The translations under genes and the position numbers were made by a program. A stretch of DNA of 64,000 bases from Pectinophora gossypiella (lineage: Eukaryota; Arthropoda; Insecta; Lepidoptera; Gelechiidae). Location: contig NC_065415.1 of assembly GCF_024362695.1 (NCBI RefSeq), positions 6,613,438-6,677,437 of the forward strand, in the 5' to 3' direction. A model generated the notes under the pieces. That model was not told the origin of the DNA and did no database searches. It saw only the letters and a list, made by a program, of their open reading frames with translations. Shown in pieces: positions 32,001 through 35,725 of this stretch; position 1 is the stretch's first letter, and every line of letters begins with the position of its first letter.

Positions 32001-32444
32001 AATTTGATTGACAAGTTGTTTTTGGAAAACACGGAGAACAATTTGATGATGAAATTGTAGCATGTTTAATAATAACGTAAAGTTATTTATAGTTTAATTA
32101 CGACAACCAACTGTTATCAACCAAATGTTGATTACAATTAAGTTGATAAAAATACCTAGTTAGGTATTTTTGAAAAAAAAAGTGTTAAAAGTAATATTTA
32201 TTCTGAATTGACTTCATTAGTGAAAGGTCCTTTCTAATCAGAAATCTTCACTTACAGGAGTAAATTTGAGGCAAAAAGACAGCGAGGCATGTGTTTTACG
32301 ATTATTTATTTTCCAAAGGTTTCAGATGACGGAGGTGAACCAACAAAAGTGAGGCTGGGGCCACATGCGAGACGACGGGCAAACAAGCGAGTCGTGGTCG
32401 TCGAACAACCACCTCAACAACCCGAGGAAGCTAATCCTGTATAA
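2773..32444 (+). CDS. Secreted Gly/Ala-rich protein gene with alternative 3' ends (gene model)
   Basis: I do not recognise the family. Coding exons: 2773-2829, 19947-20034, 21376-21480, 22242-22381 (or read through to a stop at 22486), 23001-23456 (or 23288), 23670-24014, 24512-24646, plus 25555-25664, 26648-26719 and 32319-32444. All junctions are GT-AG and phases agree. The protein has a 19-residue signal peptide, a Gly/Ala-rich first third, an acidic/valine-rich middle, a His/Arg stretch followed by runs of proline, and a C-terminal module beginning IPISTLKAVGNFL. The form ending at 24646 has 441 residues, or 385 if the inner donor of the fifth exon is used. Composition suggests an extracellular structural role such as cuticle or matrix, but that is inference. 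The first large intron holds an intact RTE element and the last one a foldback transposon. A 5' untranslated exon must lie upstream, because an acceptor precedes the ATG at 2767. Confidence 0.75.
2863..3199 (-). mobile_element. SINE family A, near full length
   Basis: The minus strand runs from a degenerate tRNA-like head (at the right, ACGGCCTCTGTGGTGTAG) through the whole family body to the tail beside CACAACCCACACGACAGAAG. It lies just inside the first intron of the secreted-protein gene. It is older and more diverged than the copy at 33232. Confidence 0.8.
3200..3879. other. Intron DNA, nothing recognised
   Basis: This is AT-rich intronic sequence with no recognisable element or reading frame. 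Confidence 0.5.
3880..4178 (-). mobile_element. Composite tRNA-5S rRNA SINE
   Basis: Read on the minus strand, it starts with a tRNA-like head (GGTGGCGCAGCGATAAACGC). It continues into a stretch matching the internal promoter of 5S rRNA: GAAGTTAAGCAAC, then GGTCATAGGATGGGTGACC. A SINE body follows (GTGCTTCGGAAGGCACGTTA) and a 3' end that reads CCAGCAGTTGGGACGTGAAT and finishes in (GAT)n. The end resembles the 3' end of the RTE element at 9897-13024. Confidence 0.8.
4179..5080. other. Intron DNA, nothing recognised
   Basis: AT-rich intronic sequence with no feature I can support. Confidence 0.5.
5081..5362. mobile_element. Diverged palindromic MITE (family D)
   Basis: The left end reads TACAGTGTTAGTGACACTAT and the right end GTCACGATCACCCTGTATAA, which are inverted counterparts. 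The inner part near 5283 keeps TGATATCAAGAATCAGAATC. The middle has diverged or been replaced. Confidence 0.65.
5363..6125. other. Intron DNA, nothing recognised
   Basis: AT-rich intronic sequence without a supported gene or element. Confidence 0.5.
6126..6205. mobile_element. Half copy of MITE family D
   Basis: It carries TATACAGGATATAAG, then TGATGATTCAGACCATTATT and GTGGAATTTTCCATCGCAAA, the left arm of family D. The right arm is missing. Confidence 0.65.
6206..6898. other. Intron DNA, nothing recognised
   Basis: An 88-codon open frame at 6621-6887 has a low-complexity, unrecognisable translation and I treat it as chance. Nothing else is supported. Confidence 0.45.
6899..7230 (+). mobile_element. 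SINE family B, full length but diverged
   Basis: A degenerate tRNA-like head (TCTGGAGGTCCAGGTTCGAT) leads into the family body (GGGACATTGTCGAAATCGCT, ATTCGGAAGGCATGTTAAGC) and a 3' end with GAGGTTAGGTATGTGCCTAA and a TTTATGTATGTATATG tail. Confidence 0.8.
7283..7380 (-). mobile_element. SINE family B, 3' fragment
   Basis: It matches the tail-proximal body (TATACGTCCCATTAATAAGC, ACAGGCCTTCTCTTG). It is truncated soon after. Confidence 0.65.
7536..7578. repeat. Hairpin, 18-bp arms
   Basis: AAGCTTATGTTTTACAAG (7536-7553) is followed after seven bases by its inverse, CTTGTAGAACATAAGCTT, with one mismatch. It could be a tiny MITE remnant; function is unknown. Confidence 0.6.
8222..8325 (-). mobile_element. 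SINE family B, 3' fragment
   Basis: It reads ATGTCCCACTGCTGGGTACA and CTCAATCAACCGGAGGGGCT. It ends within GCATACTCCACCATACAGCA. Confidence 0.75.
8326..9896. other. Intron DNA, no gene seen
   Basis: This is AT-rich sequence upstream of the RTE element. I see no coding exon, RNA gene or defined repeat. Confidence 0.5.
9897..13024 (+). mobile_element. RTE-type non-LTR retrotransposon, apparently full length
   Basis: The 5' boundary is placed near GGGACTCAAACGACATCTCT at about 9903 because composition changes there. A short GC-rich leader leads into one ORF (10044-13010). The element ends almost at the ORF stop: the last codons run into TAGGCTAGATTAGATTAGAT, a short tandem tail typical of RTE elements, which have very short 3' UTRs. 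I could not settle the target-site duplication. The insertion lies in the first large intron of the secreted-protein gene, in the same orientation. Confidence 0.85.
10044..13010 (+). CDS. RTE ORF2: AP-like endonuclease and reverse transcriptase
   Basis: This encodes the protein that nicks target DNA and reverse-transcribes its own RNA at the nick. I start at the first ATG (10044), giving 988 residues; the frame opens at 10014 with non-ATG codons. The endonuclease domain (about 56-295) keeps TYNVQTL with N63, SEVRRDG with E92, YAPTTT, GDFNAK with D196 and N198, and SDHRPL with H291. The reverse transcriptase (about 555-800) keeps NYRPISLI, FVDYSKAFD with D639, GVKQGDPLSP (694 on) and FADD (738-741). 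The C-terminal part has GRPRKRWRDD and ends FAQQWDLVG. No stop or frameshift interrupts it and all key residues are present, so the copy may be active or very young. The match to RTE-clade proteins of Lepidoptera is from recognition of the family, not from a search. Confidence 0.93.
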   Translation: MTEYPLLRPQVPGGVSCRAGSDGSPLSTETRGANNLRARTISRQTTKACNITDSDTLNILTYNVQTLMSEERLLELENALSDIRWDIVGLSEVRRDGEATVERNGNIFYHFGIPGGQYGIGFLVAEKWLNNIIEFKGYSERIAVLKFRLSENKTLSLIQTYAPTTTHHDDEVEEFYDLLNKACGENKGNWNIVMGDFNAKIGIRQPLDNEDIMGSHGSGERNDRGCRLIQFAFGQMLNIGNSFFPKKLQRRWTWVSPDGKIKNEIDYFLSSSRFIIKDVGTINKIKFSSDHRPLRTKLCFNFKILRQKMFKKKTCRVDTQNLVNNITEFNLELKNSFDELDTDTDDTKVQYENIIHSITRASRRIRQNRTKNNKLTSTTLSLIERRVQVERNTETFRILDREVKRSIRRDIRTYNTEIFKTALLNNKSLRAAKKGVGAGKGWISKLQDNHGNTHSRRDKITSICTEFYKCLYSSNSPLPTPSIEYSCPGDIFPITGQEVVRALASLKNSRSPGEDDVSTEVLKIGKPILLPHLTNLFNSILYTGKIPKLFCHSNITILHKKGSKTDINNYRPISLISHIYKTFIKVIENRIAGTLDSHQPVEQAGFRPSFSTTDHLHTVNQIIEKCNEYHKPLYLAFVDYSKAFDSLNHSAIFSALRNQNIEDTYIKLLELIYTNSTASIRLQSQGPIFRIEKGVKQGDPLSPKLFTCTLEEIFRKLADLWETRGIVIQGKRLTNLRFADDIVLFAPTSVELEQMLQDLSTASLGVGLAMNRSKTQIMTNSTKRRVKVDGQEIHYVDEYIYLGQIVSFQNRQEKEIDRRIENAWKSYWSMKHLMKGDLPISLKRKLIDMCILPILTYGAQTWSLTERQKSKLKVCQRAIERSVLGVKRIDRVRNTTLRSKTGIADVGREAAKLKWNWAGHVCRMHPERWARIVTHWVPHDGYRRRGRPRKRWRDDLDACRRDWPEYAQDREKWKEEGEAFAQQWDLVG
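13170..13247 (+). mobile_element. 3' end of LINE family L2 with (TATG)n tail
   Basis: CTCTGCCCACCCCATTTGGG, then GGCGTGAGTTTATGTATGTA. The longer copy at 54570-54775 has the same arrangement (CTTACCCCGCTGGGAAATAA, GCGTGAATTTATGTATGTAT), which shows that the TATG repeat is the LINE tail. It is separate from the RTE element, which ends near 13024. Confidence 0.7.
13253..13330. repeat. Dispersed repeat K, copy 1
   Basis: The stretch with AAAGTACAGTACAGTGCAAT and GTTTCATAGGCTAATAACAT is found almost unchanged at 41990-42068. The element type is unknown. Confidence 0.65.
13395..13589. repeat. GC-rich block joined to repeat C
   Basis: This is clearly more GC-rich than its surroundings (GCCCGCGCCAATTCGTATCG, CGCGCGCCGACCTCAGCCTC). 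It joins directly to repeat C. It is probably a transposon fragment; I see no reading frame of note. Confidence 0.4.
13590..13816 (+). mobile_element. Repeat C: poly(A)-tailed retroposon 3' end
   Basis: The family core is TTATCGCTATCGACCCACT, then GTTCGCGCCCAACTGGGCAC, then CCCCATTTGTCCGGCCAAGT, ending ATGCCATCTGCGG and AAGTCACGTC followed by an A run. Other copies lie at 20078, 41535, 43295, 51950 and 58745. The constant 3' end and variable 5' end show target-primed retroposition; the parent LINE is not identified. Confidence 0.75.
13956..13977. repeat. (TA)n microsatellite
   Basis: A run of about nine TA units in AT-rich intronic DNA. Confidence 0.85.
14465..14880 (+). repeat. Moderately GC-rich dispersed repeat, possible Helitron-like 3' end
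   Basis: It starts around TGTGTATCTGTCTGTTTGCC and ends with ACGCGAGCGAAGCCGCGGGC followed by AAAAGCTACT. The end motif is common across insect genomes and recalls repeats with a short hairpin before CT-type ends. Here the end is CTACT rather than CTAG, so the Helitron assignment is only a suggestion. Confidence 0.4.
14968..14990. repeat. Small hairpin
   Basis: ACACAATGA, six bases, then TCATTGTGTC forms a perfect nine-base stem. No function can be assigned. Confidence 0.5.
15083..15122. repeat. Perfect 17-bp hairpin
   Basis: TTGAATTTTATAGCATT, a five-base loop, then TAATGCTATAAAATTCAA. The stem is perfect and close to the size of a MITE terminal-repeat remnant. Confidence 0.6.
15490..15740. 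repeat. Direct repeat pair
   Basis: CTCCTCTAATAATGCAGGGA with the following block through GTTTGGTCTTTTTAAA (15494-15545) is repeated at 15689-15740 with few changes. The spacing is about 195 bp, so it reflects a local duplication or two halves of an older element. Confidence 0.6.
15741..16462. other. Intron DNA, nothing recognised
   Basis: AT-rich intronic DNA with no supported element or exon. Confidence 0.5.
16463..16605 (-). mobile_element. SINE family B, 3' fragment
   Basis: It has TACGTCCCACTGCTGGGCAC, CCTCAATCAACCGGAG and GGGACCAACGGCTTAACGTA. The head is missing. Confidence 0.8.
16640..16728 (-). mobile_element. LINE family L4 3' fragment
   Basis: It has CATCTCATCC, then AAACTACTGCAGCTTCTCA and a CTATAACCT block, in the inverse orientation of the longer copy at 59955-60085. 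Confidence 0.55.
16955..17024 (+). mobile_element. LINE family L3 3' end with (GA)n tail
   Basis: CCAGAGCGCAGCTCTTAAATTA runs directly into a long GA repeat. The longer copy at 50120-50300 has the same GAGCGCAGCTCTTAAATAAA block followed by a shorter AGAGAG tract, so the microsatellite is the tail of a LINE. Confidence 0.7.
17025..17974. other. Intron DNA, nothing recognised
   Basis: AT-rich DNA. A 68-codon minus-strand frame at 17504-17710 has no recognisable product and I do not call it. Confidence 0.45.
17975..18105 (-). mobile_element. SINE family A, old fragment
   Basis: It has AAGGGTTGTGAGGTGGATGA, ACACGGATCATCTTAG and GTGATCAGCTTGTAACGTC in the order of the inverse family A body, with many changes. 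Confidence 0.6.
18106..18728. other. Intron DNA, nothing recognised
   Basis: AT-rich intronic DNA between a SINE fragment and the MITE dimer. Confidence 0.5.
18729..19220. mobile_element. Palindromic MITE family D, dimer
   Basis: Two palindromes lie end to end. Each has arms of roughly 90 bp: TACAGGGTGTTAGTGACACC, GAATACTGAGGGGGATGATT, GATTCTGAGTTGATATCAAG, then a short AT-rich loop and the inverse. The linker between them reads ACCCATACAAGTAGGTATGG. The outer ends are TACAGGG and CCCTGTA, which fits insertion at TA as in Tc1/mariner-derived MITEs. The same dimer with the same linker lies at 35056-35529. Confidence 0.8.
19344..19644. repeat. Inverted repeat with a third arm copy
   Basis: A unit of about 90 bp (left copy 19344-19439, including ATACCTACAAACAAAAATAC) is followed by its inverse at 19464-19552. 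The inverse arm is then repeated directly at 19564-19644. The unit includes ATTTAGTCTAGATGAAAAC and ACCGTAAGTACTATATTTA. It is probably a foldback MITE with a partial arm duplication. Confidence 0.7.
19947..20034 (+). CDS. Exon 2 of the secreted-protein gene
   Basis: The acceptor is TTTGTCTACAG at 19946. It encodes APQLISFKDGKIGVNFAGYH and then AAAGLGGLL. It ends one base into a Gly codon at donor GTAAGT (20035). Phase 0 in, phase 1 out. This is the start of the mature protein and of its Gly/Ala-rich part. Confidence 0.8.
20078..20525 (+). mobile_element. Repeat C interrupted by a SINE B
   Basis: Repeat C sequence at 20078-20154 (CATCGCTATCGGCCGACTAG) resumes at 20385 (ATTCTTTCAAATATAATCCT, then CACGCCCAACTGGGCACCCT). 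The SINE between them is flanked by GATTAATGATT (20144-20154) and GATTGATGATT (20385-20395). Confidence 0.75.
20155..20384 (-). mobile_element. SINE family B nested in repeat C
   Basis: It starts with the inverse tail ACATAACATAACATAA. It continues through TCCCACTGCTGGGCACGGA and GTCTCACAAAGTGATTTCGA to GAATCGAACCCGGACC, so the tRNA head is cut in its B box region. An 11-bp near-perfect target duplication flanks it. A stretch near ATTGGTGGAGGTG has lost part of the body. Confidence 0.8.
20930..21022 (-). mobile_element. Repeat C fragment, inverse
   Basis: It has CCCGGTATAACATTTAAGAC, CTAGTTGGGCGCAAACCTCG and CAAGTCGTCATCCG, the inverse of the middle of repeat C. Confidence 0.65.
21150..21290 (-). 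mobile_element. SINE family D fragment, inverse
   Basis: It has ATCATCTCCCTGGCGTATCC, AACTTGAAGATTTGACAGGT and GCCTGCCTATCTGACCTTT, matching the inverse of the copy at 57190-57460. Confidence 0.65.
21376..21480 (+). CDS. Exon 3 of the secreted-protein gene
   Basis: The acceptor is TGTTTTACAG. It completes a Gly codon and then encodes a Gly/Ala-rich stretch starting NGATGGLFAEAGTPHGQSAR and ending VDANGGSS. The donor is GTATAC at 21481. Phase 1 in, phase 1 out. The pattern GLGG/AGAT continues in the next exon. Confidence 0.8.
21491..22241. other. Intron 3
   Basis: This is AT-rich. I see no repeat family or exon within it. Confidence 0.5.
22242..22486 (+). CDS. Exon 4, with read-through terminal form
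   Basis: The acceptor is TATTTTTAG at 22241. The first 46 codons are Gly/Ala-rich (GLYAGATAGGNVKASAGLGG and on to DRVASSGL). At 22382 there is a donor GTACGT in phase 0, which joins the exon at 23001. If that donor is not used the frame stays open for 34 more codons. It then encodes a strongly basic and charged tail (REKEERRRRKELKKLK-like composition) and stops at 22486. The short product would have about 163 residues and a very different C-terminus. Whether this form is made needs transcript data. Confidence 0.65.
22487..23000. other. Intron 4 / possible 3' UTR
   Basis: This is AT-rich. No canonical AATAAA lies soon after the stop at 22486, which weakens the short isoform. No exon is seen. 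Confidence 0.45.
23001..23456 (+). CDS. Exon 5, with an internal alternative donor
   Basis: The acceptor is ATATTTCTAG at 23000. Phase 0 in and out. It encodes GGESSVEGTSGFTFSGTKSF and then a valine/proline-rich, acidic region (VEVAPPLVQTVEVVKPVQKD, KLIDADNEVKPLPL-type). A consensus donor GTGAGT at 23289 would end the exon after VLVKE in the same phase. The outer donor at 23457 adds 56 residues rich in Arg, Phe and Trp. Both versions join the next exon in frame. Confidence 0.7.
23670..24014 (+). CDS. Exon 6: Pro-rich and Gly-rich part
   Basis: The acceptor is ACAAATTACAG, the donor GTGAGT at 24015, phase 0 both sides, 115 codons. It encodes VYVEPPPPVVVEKHVYHRVK, a His/Arg cluster (HRHHFRK), a Gly-rich turn (GGYIGGNGG), a run of seven prolines, then VETDVHAGASAGANVGGTGG and a final TFFADIFN. 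Low-complexity blocks alternating with aromatic/basic ones fit a structural extracellular protein. Confidence 0.8.
24015..24511. other. Intron 6
   Basis: AT-rich intron with nothing recognised. Confidence 0.5.
24512..24646 (+). CDS. Exon 7: terminal exon of the 441-residue form
   Basis: The acceptor is TATATTCACAG. It encodes IPISTLKAVGNFLGNAAGST and then a Ser/Gln-rich stretch, ending AYKYAYF and a stop at 24644-24646. An internal donor CAG|GTGGGG at 24609 would leave the frame one base into a codon, exactly the phase needed for the exon at 25555. So this exon may be either terminal or internal. Confidence 0.75.
   Translation: MPISTLKAVGNFLGNAAGSTSVSVQKSASVQAGGGVDAYKYAYF
24647..25331 (+). 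other. 3' untranslated region of the 24646-ending form (inferred)
   Basis: AT-rich sequence after the stop. The first canonical polyadenylation signal is AATAAA at 25326-25331 (CTGAAATAAACACA). A second lies near 25370. No repeat is recognised inside. Confidence 0.45.
25555..25664 (+). CDS. Alternative exon 8
   Basis: The acceptor is TTTAATCACAG, the donor GTAAGT. Phase 1 in, phase 0 out. It encodes KDLSSKHDSSSSVASSDAQI, a Ser-rich spacer, and ends KFIDDILA. This parallels the ADIFN that ends exon 6, just before the same kind of module. It can follow the inner donor of exon 7 (24609), or exon 2 or 3, which end in the same phase. Confidence 0.65.
25665..26647. other. Intron between exons 8 and 9
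   Basis: AT-rich. Short open frames at 25825-26055 and 26307-26513 show no protein-like features. Confidence 0.5.
26648..26719 (+). CDS. Alternative exon 9
   Basis: The acceptor is TTTATTTTTAG, the donor GTGAGT, phase 0 both sides, 24 codons. It encodes IPINTLGAVNKFLENNVPAR. The start IPI.TL.AV..FL. matches exon 7, so the two exons probably arose by duplication. Confidence 0.7.
26720..27807. other. Intron 9, left part
   Basis: AT-rich DNA before the foldback element. No supported feature. Confidence 0.5.
27867..28288 (+). repeat. 170-bp tandem repeats in the left arm
   Basis: Units start at 27867, 28037 and 28207 (TGTACGTAC...), with the third cut at about 82 bp. Each full unit includes the motif-rich start ACGTACATAGTGTACGTG and a hairpin GTGGCTTCGCTGG, an 11-base spacer, CCCAGCGGAGCCAC. 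The right arm holds the mirror image (29649-30070). Variation between units (for example TTGAAG against TTGTAG before the second and third units) is the same in both arms. Confidence 0.85.
28650..29000 (-). pseudogene. Decayed minus-strand reading frame in the foldback centre
   Basis: On the minus strand a 65-codon open stretch (about 28772-28966, after a stop) reads AKRRKDAIFHQFPKSELG, then a cysteine-rich part with CLCDDNLRR and CVCHADC, then a stop. An AATAAA lies downstream near 28668. FHQFPK recalls the FHxFP segment of THAP DNA-binding domains, found in P-superfamily transposases, but the rest of that domain is not visible. There is no good start codon. It is probably the remnant of an internally deleted gene carried by the element. 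Confidence 0.35.
30138..30454. other. Intron 9, right part
   Basis: No feature is supported. A slightly GC-rich patch near 30345-30400 (CTCTAGAGGGCGCCACATTG) is unassigned. Confidence 0.45.
30455..30603 (+). repeat. Dispersed repeat J, copy 2
   Basis: It has CACCTATCACGTTAGCTTAA, AAAGCTCGGTGAGGTGTGGG, CATCTTGCGATGGATCTAGG and GGGATATAGTCGTGAGCTCA, ending ATGTTATGTA. It matches 716-845 in inverse orientation. Confidence 0.65.
30604..31466. other. Intron 9, no gene seen
   Basis: AT-rich. Opposing short frames at 30635-30887 and 31104-31331 have no splice context or recognisable product. Confidence 0.45.
31467..31843. mobile_element. MITE family G, copy 1
   Basis: Terminal inverted repeats of about 90 bp: GGTGGCCCCGATTTCTGCAC, then AATTTTATTTTAAGTTATAC and a CCGAAAAGGAAAAAGACGG block, mirrored at the right end (AAAAGACAGGTATAACTTAA, ATTGGCACCATTATAATGG). 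A second copy is at 47942-48327. No coding sequence. Confidence 0.75.
31844..32318. other. Intron 9, last part
   Basis: AT-rich. The acceptor side of exon 10 (ATTTTCCAAAG) lies at its end. Confidence 0.45.
32319..32444 (+). CDS. Exon 10: basic, proline-rich terminal exon
   Basis: The acceptor is TATTTTCCAAAG and the frame is phase 0. It encodes VSDDGGEPTKVRLGPHARRR, then a basic and valine-rich stretch and EQPPQQPEEANPV before the stop at 32442-32444. A polyadenylation signal AATAAA lies at 32498-32503, only 54 bp on, which supports this as a true 3' end. It would give a form with an RRR..NKR basic cluster not present in the other ends. Confidence 0.65.
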   Translation, partial: VSDDGGEPTKVRLGPHARRRANKRVVVVEQPPQQPEEANPV

Positions 32445-32497
32445 TTAGTATAAAGTAGTTGATATAAACCATGTGATAAATATACCCTTTGAGCTGA

Positions 32498-32503
32498 AAT
32501 AAA
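32498..32503 (+). terminator. Polyadenylation signal
   Basis: AATAAA in the context GCTGAAATAAATCTAC, 54 bases after the stop codon of exon 10. Confidence 0.6.
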
Positions 32504-33231
32504 TCTACATGTATAATAATAATACTATTTCGACGAGTACCATCATAATTTATGTAAATCAATTCATAAAATTAATCAGAAGTTGGTCATCAATAACTCC
32601 ACAAAATTAAATATATATTACGTAACATTAGAGGCTAATTAATTGTATAATTTGCTTTTGCAACTTCGAATATTGTTTTACCGCCTACAGTATATAATAT
32701 ATACAATATTATTATACTTATCAAATAAATGAAAAATTATCTTCAGTGAGTGACATCTACACAGAGGCTCATATAAAGAACTTTGTTCATAATAATAATT
32801 TGCTATAATTATACAACAAAAGCAAAATAATATATACTTTTGTTATTTGTAATGTTGATAATGTAAATATTTTCTTTCTATTAATAATTTTTTATTATAA
32901 GGTTTTAATTTATGCAAGCTCAGTACAAAATAAATACAGAATATTGAGTTGTTTTTAATATTGAAATCATGTAAAATTAGTAACCTGCCTACCTAAATAC
33001 GAAATATAACGAATCGTAAGAAATAATTATGTAATTGAGAGAAATTAGGTATTTTAACATATCATAAATAACATATAACATAACATAACATAAATAGGTA
33101 GGTAAGTGCTTAATACTTAACCTATCGAAACAAAAAGTGATGAACTTTATTTTAAAGTATACCTATATTTCAATGGTTATAATATTCTATTTATAACTAT
33201 ATTTAGTTATCTGACTAACTAAATTTAAGTA
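32504..33231. other. Intergenic, AT-rich
   Basis: There is a short run of ACATA units near 33068-33090 (ATAACATAACATAACATAAA). Nothing else is recognised. Confidence 0.5.
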
Positions 33232-33567
33232 ACGGCCTCCGTGGTCCAGTGGTTGAGCGATGGGCTCACGCTCACGATCCGGAGGTCCCGGGTTCGAATC
33301 CCGGTGGGGACATATCACAGAAATTACTTTGTGATCCCTAGTTCGGTTAGGTCATTACATGCTGATCACCTGATTGTCCAAAAAGTAAGATGATCCGTGC
33401 TTTAGAAGGCACGTTAAGCCGTTGGTCCCGGTTACTACTTACTGATGTAAGTATGTAGTCATTACATGAGCCGTGTCAGGAGCCTTTGGCGGCTCAATGA
33501 TAACCCTGAAACCAGGGTTGATGAGGTTGATAATTCACCTCACAACCCACACGACAAAAGAAGAATG
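33232..33567 (+). mobile_element. SINE family A, best full-length copy
   Basis: The tRNA-like head has an A box TGGTCCAGTGG (33242-33252) and a B box GGTTCGAATCC (33291-33301). The body follows (GGGACATATCACAGAAATTA, GGTCATTACATGCTGATCAC, AAGGCACGTTAAGCCGTTGG). It ends at CACAACCCACACGACAAAAG. An insert of ACGCTC repeats part of CTCACG in the head. Confidence 0.85.
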
Positions 33568-33598
33568 TAAATAAATATCAATACTATATTTGAACATT

Positions 33599-34144
33599 TT
33601 ATTTAGTAGATTTGATATCCACTCTCATATTGACGCAAAATTCAGTACCATTTTTTCCGTAGTATCCCAAATACCACAATTTAGTGCCCAGTTGTCGCAC
33701 GGGTACGTAACTTAAACTTCGGTCTAATTTTTGTGCACTAATATTATGAAATTGGTAGCATCCTTTAAAAACTGTACAAGTTATTGGATCATATTTTACA
33801 TTTAACATTTCCAAAACAAATTTTGATACCATATTCCTGCAATTCATTCCTCTATATTGGAAGTTGAAAGTTGACACTTTTCCTTTCCTTTCGATTCCAG
33901 ATTTGAAAGTCATAAGACCTGAAACGTTTCCCATAAATGATAAATTTCCATTTATAACTTCAGTTTCATTTGTTTTCACTAGCTCGAATTCTGTATGAAC
34001 AATCGACTTTTTATTAAATGGTGGATCGGCAATCTTGCAATTTTCGACACTTAGGAACTGCATTTTGTGTTTACTAAAGCTGTACATATTGATTTTTAAG
34101 ACAAACACAATACAACACAAATTCCAATTTAGTTTCCATATCAT
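33599..34144 (-). CDS. Secreted glycoprotein, DUF1091/MD-2-like (tentative), paralogue 1
   Basis: A single-exon gene of 181 residues starting at ATG 34142-34144 (MIWKLNWNLCCIVFVLKINM is the signal-peptide region). Conserved cysteines lie in ENCKIADPP, GMNCRNM, ITCTVFKG and TEFCVNM. There are several N-glycosylation sites (NET, NLS, NVS, NIS, NGT). The arrangement of four spaced cysteines and a C-terminal beta-rich part resembles the insect DUF1091 group, which has an MD-2-like lipid-binding fold, but the assignment is by eye and uncertain. The paralogue at 35726-36259 is identical at well over half the positions. An AATAAA overlaps the stop codon (33598-33603). It points towards the 3' end of the Gly-rich gene. 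Confidence 0.8.
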   Translation of the reverse strand: MIWKLNWNLCCIVFVLKINMYSFSKHKMQFLSVENCKIADPPFNKKSIVHTEFELVKTNETEVINGNLSFMGNVSGLMTFKSGIERKGKVSTFNFQYRGMNCRNMVSKFVLEMLNVKYDPITCTVFKGCYQFHNISAQKLDRSLSYVPVRQLGTKLWYLGYYGKNGTEFCVNMRVDIKSTK

Positions 34145-34610
34145 TGTGACTACTAAGCTTCACTGATATCAGTAGTAAACGAATGTAAATCTAGTAAGTC
34201 TATTTTTATAATATTTTACCACATTTTACGCTCACAAGTCACAAGTAACTACCTATAATTGTGATTTGAAATAAAAGTTAACAAGGCATAATCCAAAAAA
34301 CATTAAAATATACTTAAACTCTCGTTATACACTCGAGATATCAACATTTGGTTACTAAATAAGCCACGTTTTTTAAATAACCATATCAATCACAAATTGC
34401 TACAAATGATAAATACAATAGTAAAAAAAATATAATTCTGTATATTTGTACTACCTCATGTTAATGACGTATCCAATTTCGATATTACCTATATCAGTTA
34501 ATGGAATCTTAGTACACAATCTCACGGAAAATCTTAAAAACATTAAAATCTACGTAAATTTTAAATACTCAATACACATTCGAAAGATATAAAGAAAACA
34601 ACCTTTTAGA
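34145..34610. other. Intergenic, AT-rich
   Basis: No feature is supported. It must include the upstream region of the 33599-34144 gene; no TATA box position is clear. Confidence 0.4.
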
Positions 34611-34815
34611 TACCTTGTAAATTGTAGGAATGAGCTAGCCTGATTTAGCCGGGTTCTCACGGACACCGACTGGGAGTCGCGGAAGTATGTTCCCACCCAG
34701 GCGGCGAGACGAACACCGTTAAGTTTTAGTGGGTAGTCGGGATACTTGAGATCCTGGAGTCCCATATAACCCGTCATTAACCCCATGGCGACGGGTATGC
34801 GTAAATGCATTTCCC
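34611..34815. repeat. GC-rich island of unknown origin
   Basis: A block around ACACCGACTGGGAGTCGCGG, CACCCAGGCGGCGAGACGAA and GGTATGCGTAAATGCATTTC stands out from the AT-rich flanks. The minus strand is open for 98 codons (34550-34846), but the island covers only part of that frame. It is probably a fragment of a transposon; the family is not recognised. Confidence 0.4.
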
Positions 34816-35055
34816 AACATATAAAAAGGCTTGGTCTATTTATCAATACCCATATCTAGACTTAGTTATAAATTAAAATCAATTGCTCCATGTGTGACAG
34901 AGCATCACTTGACAAAGCTTGACGGATTTGGCCATTTTTTGTTGTGTTTGTTATTACAAATCAAAATTATAATAGTCAGAACAAGGTTAATGTCATAGAA
35001 CATTTTGGAAAATCCACAAGTATAGTTAAAAAGCTGGGACTGTGCAAAACCAGGA

Positions 35056-35529
35056 TTGGTCACTACTGAAAAGGATGATTCAGGCCATGATTCTGAGTTG
35101 ATATCAAGTGGAATTGTCCTTGGAAACATTAGTATTTTATTTGTTTTTTAAATTATTTTCAAATATATACTATTGCGATGAAAAATTCCACTTGATATTA
35201 AGTCATAATAATGAACTGAATCATCCCCCTCAGTATTCGTTACGATGTCACTCACACCCTATGCGAGTACGCACAGGTAGCCATACAAGTATTTATGGGT
35301 GTTAGTGACACCGTAACGAATACTGAGGGGGGTGATTCAGACTATGGTTCTAAGTTTATATCAAGTGGAATTTCTTCTCGGAAAATTCATGAAAATGCTA
35401 CTGTTATTTTAATTATTTTAAGTTCCATACTTTTGCGACGGAAAATTCTACTTTATTAATAATATCAAGTGGAGCCGTGGTCTGAATCGCCCCTCAAAGT
35501 TTCCGTTACCATGTCACTAACATCCTGTA
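35056..35529. mobile_element. Palindromic MITE family D, second dimer
   Basis: The layout is the same as at 18729-19220: two palindromes joined by a linker with CCATACAAGTATTTATGGGT. The left end is truncated (no TACAGGG) and the right end reads AACATCCTGTATATT. It lies between the two DUF1091-like genes. Confidence 0.75.
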
Positions 35530-35725
35530 TATTATATTAAGATGAGATGCTGTGTGTTTGTAAGCACATCACTTCAAAATCCTTGGACCAATTCGATATA
35601 GGTAAGTACCGTTTTTAATATTCATAAACATAATAACATATTAGTTAAATTAAATAAAATAAAAAATAAAAATAGTTAACAGTAAATTAAATAAAATTAC
35701 AGTACTATTGTAATTTGAACAAATT
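35530..35725. other. Intergenic, AT-rich
   Basis: A short spacer downstream of the gene at 35726-36259 on its own strand. Nothing recognised. Confidence 0.4.
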
